Notes under the pieces: generated by a model
Seen by the model: only the letters and a program-made list of their open reading frames with translations
The model's database searches: none
Told to the model about the DNA's origin: nothing
Part shown: positions 24,231 to 33,867 of the stretch, piece after piece
Layout: every line of letters starts with the position of its first letter
Numbering within the stretch: the first letter of the stretch is position 1
DNA from: Fusobacterium ulcerans ATCC 49185
Lineage (GTDB): Bacteria > Fusobacteriota > Fusobacteriia > Fusobacteriales > Fusobacteriaceae
Direction of reading: 5' to 3'
Assembly (NCBI RefSeq): GCF_900683735.1
Contig: NZ_LR215979.1
Location: 992,001 to 1,056,000 of the forward strand
Length of the DNA: 64,000 bases
Program-made: the position numbers and the translations under genes

Positions 24231-25802
24231 GTGAGAAAGCTGAGTATAAATAAATCTGAACTTAAACTTTTAAAAAAAATACAGGAGAAAAAATCTTTTA
24301 ATCTGGAAGAATCAGAAGATGTATTTAATAAAAGTGAAATAAGTTTGAAAAGAAATATAGTAAATCTCAATAACTATCTTCCTGAAAAGAAAAAATTAAA
24401 AATAATAAATAATACTGTAACAGCAGAAATAGATTACAGAGATTATATAGATTTTGTTCATAGCCTCTCCTTAAATGATTATATGATATCTCAAGAGGAA
24501 AGAGTCAACCTTATGATTGTCTATTCTTTTTTCAGCGAAATATTAAATATGACAAGCTTATATGATAATTTAGGAATCAGTCTTACTACTAAGAAAAAAG
24601 ACAGCAAGGAATTAAATAATATGCTGAAATCTAACGAACTAAAATCTGAAATAGTAGCAAAGAAAGGAATCAAAGTAATAGGAAATGAAAGAAATTATCG
24701 TATTCTTATAGCTTCTATATTGTCAGATGTATTTGATCTCGACTTTGATGACAGTCTTATAAATAGAAAAGCAAATAATCCTCTTGAAAGAATGATATTC
24801 AATTATTTTATAGTCAAGGGAGCTAAGGAGATAAGTAGAGCAAAGGTTATATTAAATGACTTTTTAGAGAAGAATAAATTAAGAATATCTTATTCTTCAA
24901 AGAAATTTATATATATCTATATTGCTTTAAGTTTGTACAGAATAAATAGAGAACACAACATAGAGGATAAAACTGTAAAGAATATTGTGAAAATCAATGA
25001 GTATAATATATTGGGAGATAAATTTGAAGATAATTTTTTGAGTTATCTAGTATCTTCACTTGATTATACTGCCAGTTCAGAGCCTCTTATTAGTGAAGAG
25101 CTTAAAAATCTGACTAAAGAATTTATAGAAAAAGTACAGAGCAGAGTGATAACACAGTTCTATAATTATACTCAGCTGTTTAATGAAATATACTGCTATA
25201 TACACAAATCCTTGATAAGAAACAGTTTTAAATATAGTTTTTATGATAATAATATTGAAAATACCAAAAATGTATATACAAGTCTGTATAATATAGTAAA
25301 AGAATCTATAGATACTATTGAGGAAAAATATGGAATATATTTTACTCACCAGCAAATATCTGCAATGACCCTTATATTTAGAAAAACTGTTATGAAGAAT
25401 AAAGTTCTTGGAAGAAATAGAAAAAAGATAGTGATAGTGAGCAACTCAGCAATAGAGAAGATAGACTTTTTTGTGGAGATTCTTAAAATATATACAGATG
25501 TAGACATAGTTTTGAAAATAAATATAAATGAACTTTATCTGCTGAAAGATACAGAATATGATTTGATAATCACTTTTTCAAATAGAATAAAATCACTTCT
25601 TGAATTTAATGGTTATGAAAATATAAAGCTTAATTTTTATCTGGGAAATGAAGATGTAGAGAAACTATTTTCATTGGGAGTTTCTACAGGAAGCAGAAAG
25701 ATAAAAGTTAATGGCTTCATTGAAGAAATAAAGGAAAAAAGTGATGAAGAGATTAAAGAGATTTTATTAAATAAATATGAACATTATTTTTTGAATTCAT
25801 AA
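24231..25802 (+). CDS. Mga/BglG-like transcriptional regulator
   Basis: 523 residues. An N-terminal winged-helix region (about 1-70), central helical PRD-like domains and a C-terminal EIIB-like alpha/beta domain (RKKIVIVSNSAIEKIDFF, about residue 398 onward). This is the layout of PTS-linked activators and virulence regulators of the Mga type. It has no BglG-type RNA-binding domain. PRD histidines are not obvious, so PTS phosphorylation is uncertain. Start: the frame opens at GTG 24231, but AGGGGG lies immediately before it, and translation may really begin at the CTG at 24240. Placed after the adhesin-HU unit, it is a candidate regulator of it or of surface genes elsewhere. Confidence 0.75.
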   Translation: MRKLSINKSELKLLKKIQEKKSFNLEESEDVFNKSEISLKRNIVNLNNYLPEKKKLKIINNTVTAEIDYRDYIDFVHSLSLNDYMISQEERVNLMIVYSFFSEILNMTSLYDNLGISLTTKKKDSKELNNMLKSNELKSEIVAKKGIKVIGNERNYRILIASILSDVFDLDFDDSLINRKANNPLERMIFNYFIVKGAKEISRAKVILNDFLEKNKLRISYSSKKFIYIYIALSLYRINREHNIEDKTVKNIVKINEYNILGDKFEDNFLSYLVSSLDYTASSEPLISEELKNLTKEFIEKVQSRVITQFYNYTQLFNEIYCYIHKSLIRNSFKYSFYDNNIENTKNVYTSLYNIVKESIDTIEEKYGIYFTHQQISAMTLIFRKTVMKNKVLGRNRKKIVIVSNSAIEKIDFFVEILKIYTDVDIVLKININELYLLKDTEYDLIITFSNRIKSLLEFNGYENIKLNFYLGNEDVEKLFSLGVSTGSRKIKVNGFIEEIKEKSDEEIKEILLNKYEHYFLNS

Positions 25803-25804
25803 TA

Positions 25805-25830
25805 AAAACGAGGATAGTTCCTCGTTTTAT
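25805..25830. terminator. Bidirectional terminator
   Basis: Perfect 10-bp stem AAAACGAGGA / TCCTCGTTTT with a 4-base loop between convergent genes. Confidence 0.9.
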
Positions 25831-25843
25831 TTTGCTAGTAATA

Positions 25844-26245
25844 TTACTTATTTTTTAGTAAATCTCTGATTTCAGTAAGTAAAACTTCTTCTGCAGAAGG
25901 AGCAGGTGCTGCTGCAGGAGCCTCTTCTTTTTTCTTTTTAAAATTGTTTATAAATTTAATAAAAATAAATATACAGAAAACAATTATTATAAAATCAAGA
26001 GTATTTTGTAAAAACATTCCATATTTTACCATAATAGGTTCTGCCCCTTGAGTTGGAGAAGGAATTGTCAAAGCAAGAGCTGAAATGTCAATTTTTCCTG
26101 TAACTATACCAATCAAAGGCATAATAATATCATTAACCATACTTGAAACTATTTTTCCAAAAGCTCCCCCTATAATTACTCCAACTGCCATATCAAGCAC
26201 ATTTCCACGTACTGCAAATTCTTTAAATTCTTTAAAAAATCCCAT
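25844..26245 (-). CDS. mscL: Large-conductance mechanosensitive channel MscL
   Basis: 133 residues. The N-terminal amphipathic helix and first gate helix are typical (FKEFAVRGNVLDMAVGVIIGGAFGKIV), followed by a periplasmic loop, a second membrane helix (FIIIVFCIFIFIKF) and a C-terminal helical bundle after an alanine/proline linker (EEAPAAAPAPSAEE). It releases solutes on osmotic downshock. The ATG at 26245 is chosen because GGAGG lies 6 bases upstream; an ATG four codons earlier overlaps that site. Monocistronic. Confidence 0.95.
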   Translation of the reverse strand: MGFFKEFKEFAVRGNVLDMAVGVIIGGAFGKIVSSMVNDIIMPLIGIVTGKIDISALALTIPSPTQGAEPIMVKYGMFLQNTLDFIIIVFCIFIFIKFINNFKKKKEEAPAAAPAPSAEEVLLTEIRDLLKNK

Positions 26246-26393
26246 AAAAACCTCCATTTCTAACTATCGTTAAATATTGTAAATATATTATATAACATAT
26301 ATTTCTGTAAAGGAAGTAAAATTCCTTTATTAAAATATATAAAAATATTTTAATCATTTTTTTGAAAAATAAAAAATATTTTGCAAAAAGATA

Positions 26394-26422
26394 TTGACAT
26401 ACTTTTAAAAAGATGATAATTT
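26394..26422 (+). promoter_or_regulatory. Promoter of the P-loop protein gene
   Basis: TTGACA (26394-26399), 17-base spacer, TAATTT (26417-26422), about 40 bases before the gene. Confidence 0.6.
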
Positions 26423-26465
26423 ATACCTATGAATAAATTATGCAAGGGGATTTCAGGAGGATAAG

Positions 26466-28193
26466 ATGAGACAAGAAGCGACTATTAACAGAAACAGCAT
26501 AACAGTAAACTTTACAATAAAATATTGCAATAATGCAGAATCTCTGTTAGATAGTGATGGATTTAAAAGAATTATGACAGCATTTTTAGAAAAATTGGAA
26601 AGAAAAGAAGTTCCAGTTTACATATATATCAAGGAGAGATGCAATACAGATGACAATCTGCCAGAAGTAATGACAAAGTTCTTCAAGCTTCTTATAGTTT
26701 TAGAAGCTGAAGAGATAGCTACATTAGATGAAAAATATGCTAGACTTTTAGAAAGTAGAGATACATTAGTAGAATTTATAGAAAGGCTTTATACTTTTTG
26801 GAGAAAATATGAAAGATACGCAGTAGTAAGAAATACAAAAAGAGGAGAAGGATTACAAAATGTAAACTTTATTGAAGCTATAAATAATTTTAAAAACCTT
26901 ATACTCAGTACATACAGACAGATAGAAGAAGCTGTGATGGGGTACAAACACAGAGTTTATAGACAATTAAGTGCTGGTATAAATGCAGGAATAATATTGA
27001 ATGATACAAAAAGAAGCTGTCCTTCTGAATATTCATTTTTAGAGAAAATTCCTTTTATTGAAACAATTATATTACAACCTCCATTTATTACTTACCCAAA
27101 AAGAAATACAAGAACAGGAATATTTCAAGAAGTAAAAGAAAATCCATTTAAAGATATATGTATAAATACTGAAAACTGGTTTTGTTATCCAGCTAAGGTA
27201 GGAGATTCTCTGGCTTTTATATATTTCAACAGATATTTTATGTCACAAGGGATAGCTTTATGCAACCTTTTTGAATTGGCTAGAGAAGAGGAGTATATGA
27301 ACAGAAGGCCTGATATATTATATATCTATGGAGTAAAAGACTTTGAAAATGAAATGAAAACTGTATTTTATAATGATAAAGAAAATAATATGATGATAGG
27401 ATATGCTAACTACAACGAAGATATAGACTACTTTGGATATATGAAAAAAATGATATTGACACTTCACAATATAAGAATGATAGAAAAAGGAAAACTTCCA
27501 ATACATGGTGCTATGGTAAATATTGTCATGAAAAATGGAAAAACATTTAATGTTGCCATAATGGGAGATAGTGGAGCTGGAAAATCGGAAAGTTTAGAAG
27601 CGTTCAGAACTCTCAGCGAGAAGTATGTAAAAGATATGAAAGTTATATTTGATGATATGGGAACATTTGTATTGAATGAAACTACAAGTCCTAAAGCATA
27701 TGGGACAGAGATAGGAGCCTTTGTAAGATTGGACGACCTTGATACTGGATATGCCTATAAAGAGATAGACAGAAGTATTTTTATGAACCCAGATAAGATA
27801 AATTCAAGAATAATTATTCCAATAGCTTCATACAATGATATCATGAAGGGGTATCCTATAGATATGTTTCTTTATGCTAACAACTATGAAGAGGGAGAAG
27901 AGATAGAATTTTTTAATTCAGCAGAAGAGGCTATACCAGTATTTAAAGCTGGAAAGAGAATGGCTAAAGGAACTACAAGTGAAAAAGGTTTGGTGGATTC
28001 ATATTTTGCTAACCCATTTGGTCCTGTGCAGAATATAGAAAAAACAGATGTACTTATAGAAAAATTCTTTGAAGATATGTTTAAAAAAGGTGTAAAAGTA
28101 GGTCAGATAAGAACTCAATTAGGGATAAAAGGAAATGAAAAAGATGGTCCTAAAAGAGCAGCACAGAAATTATTTGATCTAATAAAAGATTAG
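26466..28193 (+). CDS. P-loop protein with PEPCK/HPr-kinase-like nucleotide domain
   Basis: 575 residues, soluble. The first 340 residues are helical and unfamiliar. A Walker A loop, GDSGAGKSES, lies at 367-376, followed by FDDMGTF (about 396-402). The pattern resembles PEP carboxykinase and HPr kinase/phosphorylase, where the loop sits in a compact C-terminal kinase fold. TTSEKGLVDSYFANPFGP (about 505-522) also recalls PEPCK-like families. True PEPCK uses a different loop sequence and extra metal-binding lysine and histidine residues that I cannot place, so carboxykinase activity is doubtful. AGGAGGA precedes the ATG. It stands alone, so context gives no function. Confidence 0.6.
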   Translation: MRQEATINRNSITVNFTIKYCNNAESLLDSDGFKRIMTAFLEKLERKEVPVYIYIKERCNTDDNLPEVMTKFFKLLIVLEAEEIATLDEKYARLLESRDTLVEFIERLYTFWRKYERYAVVRNTKRGEGLQNVNFIEAINNFKNLILSTYRQIEEAVMGYKHRVYRQLSAGINAGIILNDTKRSCPSEYSFLEKIPFIETIILQPPFITYPKRNTRTGIFQEVKENPFKDICINTENWFCYPAKVGDSLAFIYFNRYFMSQGIALCNLFELAREEEYMNRRPDILYIYGVKDFENEMKTVFYNDKENNMMIGYANYNEDIDYFGYMKKMILTLHNIRMIEKGKLPIHGAMVNIVMKNGKTFNVAIMGDSGAGKSESLEAFRTLSEKYVKDMKVIFDDMGTFVLNETTSPKAYGTEIGAFVRLDDLDTGYAYKEIDRSIFMNPDKINSRIIIPIASYNDIMKGYPIDMFLYANNYEEGEEIEFFNSAEEAIPVFKAGKRMAKGTTSEKGLVDSYFANPFGPVQNIEKTDVLIEKFFEDMFKKGVKVGQIRTQLGIKGNEKDGPKRAAQKLFDLIKD

Positions 28194-28220
28194 CTCCTTA
28201 AGATTTATTTTAAAGTATAA

Positions 28221-28318
28221 AAAGAGATTGATATATTAGTCAAGAATATAATTTTAGAATTTTTCTAATTTCCAAATTTCTAAAATTCATTCTAGCTTTT
28301 TAATCAATCTCTTTTCTA
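28221..28318. terminator. Long bidirectional hairpin terminator
   Basis: 12-bp outer stem AAAGAGATTGAT (28221-28232) with ATCAATCTCTTT (28303-28314), with a further inverted segment inside (AATTTTAGAA with TTCTAAAATT). It lies between convergent genes. Confidence 0.75.
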
Positions 28319-28330
28319 TTGCATTATTTA

Positions 28331-28807
28331 TTACATTGTCATTTCTTCATCACCATAAAAAACTTCAGATTTCTCTGCTGTTTTATCTAAAAAATTAACT
28401 TTGTAGCCTACATTATTCTTATAAAAAAATCCATCTTCCAATTCTACTTTAACAAAACACATATTTTCATGTGCTTCATTATTATGTTCAAAATACCAGG
28501 GTTCAAAAACTTTAATAAGTTTAGAACGAATTTCTTTGTTTTCAGGTAGCAGAGGATGCCCTATATTATATGCTTTTCCATTGAATTTGTGAAAGTTTCT
28601 GGAAAAAGAAACATGAGAGTTTTCAGTGATATCTTTTACTTTTTGTGAATTTGAATAAGTAACTATATAGAATATTCCATCTTCAAAAAAGGTATCAACA
28701 AATCTTACAGAAGGAATGTTGTCCCTTGCAGTTGCCATAGCAAAATGGTAATCTTTTCCAAATAATTCTGACATAACTTTCATGCTTTCATTGTAAGTAT
28801 TTTCCAT
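28331..28807 (-). CDS. Pyridoxamine 5'-phosphate oxidase-like FMN protein
   Basis: 158 residues with the split-barrel flavin-binding fold: HFAMATARDNIPSVRFVDTFF (start of the barrel, residues 21-41), IFYIVTYSNSQKVKDI (50-65) and HVSFSRNF. Members bind FMN or F420 and reduce or oxidise small molecules, or detoxify nitro and heme compounds. AGGAGA precedes the ATG. It lies downstream of the Old-Yellow-Enzyme-like gene on the same strand, about 50 bases away, so the two flavin proteins may be co-transcribed. Substrate unknown. Confidence 0.8.
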   Translation of the reverse strand: MENTYNESMKVMSELFGKDYHFAMATARDNIPSVRFVDTFFEDGIFYIVTYSNSQKVKDITENSHVSFSRNFHKFNGKAYNIGHPLLPENKEIRSKLIKVFEPWYFEHNNEAHENMCFVKVELEDGFFYKNNVGYKVNFLDKTAEKSEVFYGDEEMTM

Positions 28808-28854
28808 GTATCTCCTCCATGATGTATAAGTATTTGTTAGTTAAGTAAGACCAA

Positions 28855-29916
28855 TTACCTGTTAAAAATACATTCTATTTTTTTACTAGGAACACGACAT
28901 TTGTTGCAAGAGATACACTTTGATTTTCTAATATCCCCCTCTTCCCATCTTTTTACTAAATTAGGTTCAGCAATAAAAGGTCTGGCTAACGAAAAATATT
29001 CTATTGAAGAATTATTGAGTATTTCCTCCATCCCTTCTATACTTCTGTTTCCTCCTACCAATAAAGTAGGTATTTGAGTATTTTGAGCTATGGTATTGGC
29101 AAATACTTTGAAATAACTTTCTTCAGAAGGAGAAGAAATAGTTCTAGAAGGATTAGCTCCACTCACTTCAATAAAATCAAGCCCCATCATAGCAAGTCTT
29201 TCACAAACCCAAGAACTTTCACCAAAGTTAAGTCCTTCATCTTCAAAATCATCACAATTTATTTTCATACCAACAATGAAGTCATCTCCAACAGCTTCTC
29301 TTATAGAAAGATATACATCAATCAGTATTCTTGCACGTCCATCTACATCTCCACCATACTCATCTTCTCTTTTATTAAAGAAAGGATTTAAGAATTGGCT
29401 TAAAAGATATCCATGAGCAGCATGTATCTGGATACCGTCAAATCCACTATTTTTTGCTCTCACAGCTGCCTCTTTAAATTTTTCTACTAAATTACATATA
29501 TCTTTCTGTGTCATTTCCACAGCTTCTATACCAGTGATAGGATTTTTATGGGCGCTGGGACCATAAATAGTTTTACCAGAGTTTATATTATTTTTTCCTT
29601 GTGAACCTCCAGCAACGATTTGAAGGAAAATATTTGCTCCATATGAATGTACTTTTTCAGTAAGCAGAGTATAGTCATCTATAAAAGAATCATCATAGAT
29701 ACAAAGCATATTAGGTGCAGGAAGATCATCTTTTAATACAGATGAAAAACTGGTAATTATGTTACCTACTCCCCCTTTAGCAAGATTTTCATAAAGATCA
29801 AAAAGCTCTTTTGTCATGTGACCATTATCTGCAAGATTTTCCCAAACAGCACTTCTAAAAAGTCTATTTTTTAATTTGAGATTTGCAAGATTAGTTTTAT
29901 CGAAAATAGTTTTCAT
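28855..29916 (-). CDS. Old Yellow Enzyme-type NADH:flavin oxidoreductase
   Basis: 353 residues, a TIM-barrel FMN enzyme. Motifs: LKNRLFRSAVWE (N-terminal FMN binding), HAAHGYLLSQFLNPFFNKR (active-site histidines and the family signature, around residue 170-190) and GGNRS. It ends with CISCNKC, a remnant of the iron-sulfur site of the longer 2,4-dienoyl-CoA-reductase-type members, but the large C-terminal half of those is absent. It reduces activated double bonds with NAD(P)H. The ATG at 29916 has AAGGGG 8 bases upstream; a GTG three codons earlier overlaps that site. A DUF486 gene lies just upstream (24-base gap) on the same strand. Confidence 0.85.
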   Translation of the reverse strand: MKTIFDKTNLANLKLKNRLFRSAVWENLADNGHMTKELFDLYENLAKGGVGNIITSFSSVLKDDLPAPNMLCIYDDSFIDDYTLLTEKVHSYGANIFLQIVAGGSQGKNNINSGKTIYGPSAHKNPITGIEAVEMTQKDICNLVEKFKEAAVRAKNSGFDGIQIHAAHGYLLSQFLNPFFNKREDEYGGDVDGRARILIDVYLSIREAVGDDFIVGMKINCDDFEDEGLNFGESSWVCERLAMMGLDFIEVSGANPSRTISSPSEESYFKVFANTIAQNTQIPTLLVGGNRSIEGMEEILNNSSIEYFSLARPFIAEPNLVKRWEEGDIRKSKCISCNKCRVPSKKIECIFNR

Positions 29917-29940
29917 TGAAGCCACCCCTTATGTTACATT

Positions 29941-30273
29941 TTATTTCTTGAACATAAAATATACAGCCCCTATCATGCAGAAAAAAGCATAGATATAATT
30001 TAATTTAAATTCTTGTTTCAAATATAATATAGAAAACCCTGAGAATACAATAAGAGTAATTACTTCTTGTATAATTTTCAGCTGTGCAACAGTGAAATAT
30101 TGAGAACCTATTCTGTTGGCAGGTATAGAAAAGCAATATTCAAAAAATGCTATTCCCCAGCTTGTGGCTATTGCAAATATCAAAGCACTTTTGGTATTTT
30201 TTAAATGTCCATACCATGCAAATGACATAAAAATGTTAGAAACAAACAATAGGCAGATTGGTAAAATTTTCAT
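29941..30273 (-). CDS. DUF486 (DMT-family) small membrane protein
   Basis: 110 residues, four membrane helices. The WYGHLKN motif near residue 21, GIAFFEYCFSIPANRIG in the middle and SGFSILYLKQEF mark the DUF486 family, a half-size relative of drug/metabolite transporters that probably works as a dimer. Substrate unknown. AAAGGAGA precedes the ATG. First gene of a probable three-gene unit with the two flavin enzymes downstream. Confidence 0.85.
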   Translation of the reverse strand: MKILPICLLFVSNIFMSFAWYGHLKNTKSALIFAIATSWGIAFFEYCFSIPANRIGSQYFTVAQLKIIQEVITLIVFSGFSILYLKQEFKLNYIYAFFCMIGAVYFMFKK

Positions 30274-30383
30274 AAATATCTTTCTCCTTTGTAAATCATA
30301 ATTTTAACATAATGATTTTATACCAAAGAAGAATAATAATCAACAAGATTTTTTTTAAATTAAAATCGAATAGTTGCTATATA

Positions 30384-30420
30384 TTATATATATAGTTCTC
30401 TCGAAAAACTATATATATAA
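30384..30420. repeat. Perfect 14-bp inverted repeat
   Basis: TTATATATATAGTT and AACTATATATATAA with a 9-base loop (CTCTCGAAA), between the DUF486 gene and the rbs terminator. No T run follows, so it is not a simple terminator; it may be a protein-binding palindrome or a stable RNA hairpin. Confidence 0.6.
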
Positions 30421-30461
30421 TTATATAACTTTTAAGAAAAAAAACAAGGAAATTTTTATAA

Positions 30462-30508
30462 AAAAACCTCTTATTATTCCGAAATAATCAGAATGTTAAG
30501 AGGTTTTT
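30462..30508. terminator. Terminator of the ribose operon
   Basis: 12-bp stem AAAAACCTCTTA / TAAGAGGTTTTT (30462-30473 and 30497-30508). On the minus strand it follows rbsB. Confidence 0.85.
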
Positions 30509-30547
30509 AAATTTTGTTAAGTATTGATTAAAATATTAGTCTATCAT

Positions 30548-31426
30548 TTATTTTATTAATTCTAAAGCAACAGGAACATTTTCCTGAACAGTTTCTTTTT
30601 TGATTATTTTACCAGCAACTTCTACACCAATAGCTCCTATTTCAGCAGGTTTTTGAGCAACAGTAGCAGATAATTTTCCATCTTTTACAGCAGCAACAGC
30701 ATCATCTGTAGCATCAAATCCAACAACTATTATATTTTTTCTTCCAGAAGATTCAATAGCTTTTAAAGCTCCTAATGCCATTTCATCATTGTGAGCAAAT
30801 ACAGCATTGATTTCAGGTTGAGCCTGAAGAATATTTTCCATAACTGTAAGACCTTTAGTTCTGTCAAAATCAGCAGCCTGTTTAGCTACAACATCAAGTT
30901 TACCAGCAATAGCTTTGTTAAATCCTTCTCCTCTATCTCTGGCAGCTGTAGTTCCAGGAATACCTTCTAATTCAACTACTTTACCTTTTCCACCTAATTT
31001 TTCAACAATATAGTTACCAGCAACTTCTCCCCCTAAAACATTGTCAGAAGCAACATGAGAAACTACTTTTCCACCATTAGCAGCTCTGTCAAGAGTTACA
31101 ACTGGTATTTTGCTTCTATTAGCTGCTCTTACAGAACTTACAACAGCATCAGAATCAGTAGGATTGATAAGAAGGACATCTACCCCCTTTACTAGAAGAT
31201 CTTCTACATTTCCTAATTCTTTAGAAGGGTCATTTTGAGAGTCAAGAACTATAAGTTCATATCCCAATTCATTAGCTTTTTGTACAGCTCCTTCTTTTAA
31301 TGTTACAAAGAAAGGATTATTTTGTGTAGAAACAACAAGACCTATTTTTTCTCCAGCTGCAGAAGCTGCTGATGAAACAGCAACAAGCAGAGCTGCCACT
31401 CCAAAAACTTTTAGAAATTTTTTCAT
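30548..31426 (-). CDS. rbsB: Ribose ABC transporter, periplasmic binding protein
   Basis: 292 residues: a signal peptide (1-23, ending SSAASAAG), then the two-lobe sugar-binding fold ([56 protein letters not shown]-like and [19 protein letters not shown] motifs), very like E. coli RbsB. It delivers ribose to RbsA/RbsC. RbsB proteins can also bind AI-2 in some bacteria, which cannot be judged here. It is the last gene of the operon; its own ribosome-binding site is AAGGAG. Confidence 0.95.
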   Translation of the reverse strand: MKKFLKVFGVAALLVAVSSAASAAGEKIGLVVSTQNNPFFVTLKEGAVQKANELGYELIVLDSQNDPSKELGNVEDLLVKGVDVLLINPTDSDAVVSSVRAANRSKIPVVTLDRAANGGKVVSHVASDNVLGGEVAGNYIVEKLGGKGKVVELEGIPGTTAARDRGEGFNKAIAGKLDVVAKQAADFDRTKGLTVMENILQAQPEINAVFAHNDEMALGALKAIESSGRKNIIVVGFDATDDAVAAVKDGKLSATVAQKPAEIGAIGVEVAGKIIKKETVQENVPVALELIK

Positions 31427-31442
31427 TTACACCACTCCTTAT

Positions 31443-32369
31443 TTATTTGTTAGACTTTTTGTCTATTAATACTGCGATTAAGATAACTAGAGCTTTAATC
31501 ATCATTTGATAATAAGAAGAAACATCAAGTAGATTTAAAGCATTTCCTAAAACACCAATGATAATGGCTCCAAGAGCTGTTCCTGTAACTTTTCCAACTC
31601 CTCCAGAAAGAGATGTTCCTCCTAAAACAACAGCTGCTATTGCATCAAGTTCATATCCTGTACCTGCTGTAGGCTGAGCAGAGAAAAGTCTGGAAGTAGT
31701 TATTACTCCTGCAAGAGCTGCAAGAACTCCACAAGTACCATATACCCATATTTTTATTTTATCTACATTTATACCAGAAAGTTTGGTAGCTTCTTCATTT
31801 CCACCTATTGCATATGTATATCTACCAAATTTTGTATGAGATAGGATATAATGACCTCCAATAAATAAAAGAATCATTAAGTATATAGGAACTGGAATGT
31901 TGAAAATATATCCATCACCAATATTTTCAAAAAGCATACCTCCATCACGAACAGTAATAGGCTTTCCATTAGTAAATACCAGGGTAGCACCTCTTAGGAA
32001 AGTCATTGTCACCAATGTAACAATGAAAGCCTGTAATTTCATTACTGAAACTAAAAATCCATTGAAAAATCCAAAAATCATTCCTAAAGCGAGAGTTATT
32101 ATAAGAGCAATTAAGGGATTTAATCCAATATTTAAAAGATAAGCCATAACTGCACCGCAAAAAGCAAGAATTGAACCTACTGAAAGATCAATTCCTCCTG
32201 TAAGAATAACAAATGTCATTCCAATAGCAATTATTGAATTTATAGAAGTTTGTCTTAATACATTCAGAATATTTGCCATAGACAAGAATCTGGGATTTAG
32301 AATAGCCACTATTATAGAAAATATAACAAGACCAATCAAAGGTTTGTTGCTCCAAAGTTTTTTAAACAT
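31443..32369 (-). CDS. rbsC: Ribose ABC transporter permease
   Basis: 308 residues, eight or more membrane helices, with the BPD_transp_2 motif GGIDLSVGSILAFCGAVMA (about 59-77) and LGGTSLSGGVGKVTGT (about 247-262). It forms the membrane channel with RbsA. The start overlaps the end of rbsA by 8 bases, implying coupled translation. Confidence 0.95.
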   Translation of the reverse strand: MFKKLWSNKPLIGLVIFSIIVAILNPRFLSMANILNVLRQTSINSIIAIGMTFVILTGGIDLSVGSILAFCGAVMAYLLNIGLNPLIALIITLALGMIFGFFNGFLVSVMKLQAFIVTLVTMTFLRGATLVFTNGKPITVRDGGMLFENIGDGYIFNIPVPIYLMILLFIGGHYILSHTKFGRYTYAIGGNEEATKLSGINVDKIKIWVYGTCGVLAALAGVITTSRLFSAQPTAGTGYELDAIAAVVLGGTSLSGGVGKVTGTALGAIIIGVLGNALNLLDVSSYYQMMIKALVILIAVLIDKKSNK

Positions 32370-33858
32370 TATTTCCTCCTACTGCACATCTCATTATTTT
32401 TTCCTGTGTTGCCTCTTCACCTGTGAATTCACCAGTTATTTTATGATTATGAATAACTAATATTCTATCACTAAGTCCAAGAATTTCAGGCATTTCAGAG
32501 GAAACAATGATGATGCTTAATCCTTTTTTCTTTAATTCATTAATGAAGTCATATATCTCTTTTTTAGCTCCTACATCTACTCCTCTTGTAGGTTCATCTA
32601 ATATAAGTATCTTAGGATTAGTTAGTAAAGCTTTAGCAATAGCTACTTTCTGCTGATTTCCTCCACTCAGATTTTTAATTTTCTGATCAATAGTTGGAGT
32701 TTTAATACTAAATTTCTCTACATAATCTTCTACACTGTTTTTTTCACTTTTTTTATTAATTTTAAAGAAAGTTGAAAAGAATTTTAAAGATGATATAGTC
32801 ATATTTTCTTTAACACTTAACCCAAGAACAAGACCATCACCTTTTCTGTCTTCAGATACATAGGCAATTCCATTAGAAATACCTTCTTGAGCTGACTTTA
32901 TATTTTTTTCAGAACCATTGAGCAATACCTGCCCTGAATGCTTTTTTAAATGGCCATAGATAGTTTTTACAAGTTCACTTCTTCCAGCTCCCATAAGACC
33001 AGATATTCCTAGTATTTCACTTTCGTGAAGCGTAAATGAGATATCATCTATAAAGTCATTTTTAAGATTTTTTACTTTTAGAACTTCTTTTCCTTTTTTT
33101 ACATTTACTCTGGGAAATTGTTCATCAAGAGATCTTCCTACCATATTTCTAATAATAAATTCTTCATCAATATCTTTTACTTCTTTTTCATATATAAATT
33201 TTCCATCTCTCATTATTGTAATATCATCACATATTTCTGGAATCTCTTTTAACCTGTGAGAGATATATACAATGCTTTTCTTTTCTTTTGTAAGTTCCCT
33301 GATTACTTCAAAAAGACTTTCAGTTTCACTGTCAGTAAGAGCATCAGTAGGCTCATCCATTACTATTATTTTAGCATTTTGAGATAAGGCTTTAGCTATT
33401 TCCACCATTTGCATTTTTCCAATAGTAAGATTTTTAATTAATGTTTTTTCGCTTTCAGTGACATTTAATTTATCAAGTAAAAATCTTGCTTCTTTATCCA
33501 TAAGTTTAGCATCTATTTTTCCAAAGCTGTTTGTAAGTTCTCTTCCTAAAAAGATATTTTCTGTTATACTTAGCTCTGGAATCAGGTTTAATTCTTGATG
33601 AATAACAGCAATTCCTCTTTCCTGTGAATCTGTTACATTTTTAAAATTTACTTTTTCATTTCCTAGATAGATATTCCCACTGTCCATTTGATATATACCA
33701 GTCATAATTTTGATAAGGGTAGACTTACCAGCTCCATTTTCTCCTAAAAGAGCCATTACTCTTCCACGATATATATTTAAATGAGCACCATTGAGGGCCT
33801 TTACACCAGGGAAAGTTTTGACAATTTCAGTCATTTTTAAAACTATTTCTTTTTCCAT
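32362..33858 (-). CDS. rbsA: Ribose ABC transporter ATPase (double cassette)
   Basis: 498 residues with two ABC cassettes. The N-terminal one has Walker A GENGAGKST (about 38-46) and Walker B IIVMDEPTDAL. The C-terminal one has a degenerate Walker A (GLMGAGRSE) but an intact signature LSGGNQQKVAIAKAL and ILILDEPTRGVD, the usual asymmetry of RbsA/MglA proteins. The N-terminal signature (LTIGKMQMVEIAKAL) is also weak, as in the family. It powers import through RbsC. Confidence 0.95.
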   Translation of the reverse strand: MEKEIVLKMTEIVKTFPGVKALNGAHLNIYRGRVMALLGENGAGKSTLIKIMTGIYQMDSGNIYLGNEKVNFKNVTDSQERGIAVIHQELNLIPELSITENIFLGRELTNSFGKIDAKLMDKEARFLLDKLNVTESEKTLIKNLTIGKMQMVEIAKALSQNAKIIVMDEPTDALTDSETESLFEVIRELTKEKKSIVYISHRLKEIPEICDDITIMRDGKFIYEKEVKDIDEEFIIRNMVGRSLDEQFPRVNVKKGKEVLKVKNLKNDFIDDISFTLHESEILGISGLMGAGRSELVKTIYGHLKKHSGQVLLNGSEKNIKSAQEGISNGIAYVSEDRKGDGLVLGLSVKENMTISSLKFFSTFFKINKKSEKNSVEDYVEKFSIKTPTIDQKIKNLSGGNQQKVAIAKALLTNPKILILDEPTRGVDVGAKKEIYDFINELKKKGLSIIIVSSEMPEILGLSDRILVIHNHKITGEFTGEEATQEKIMRCAVGGNNV

Positions 33859-33867
33859 ATTCTCTCC

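Noticed and set aside
30384-30420. Second invertible switch
   Set aside because: The arms are only 9 bases apart, too close for an invertible promoter; it is a hairpin or binding palindrome.
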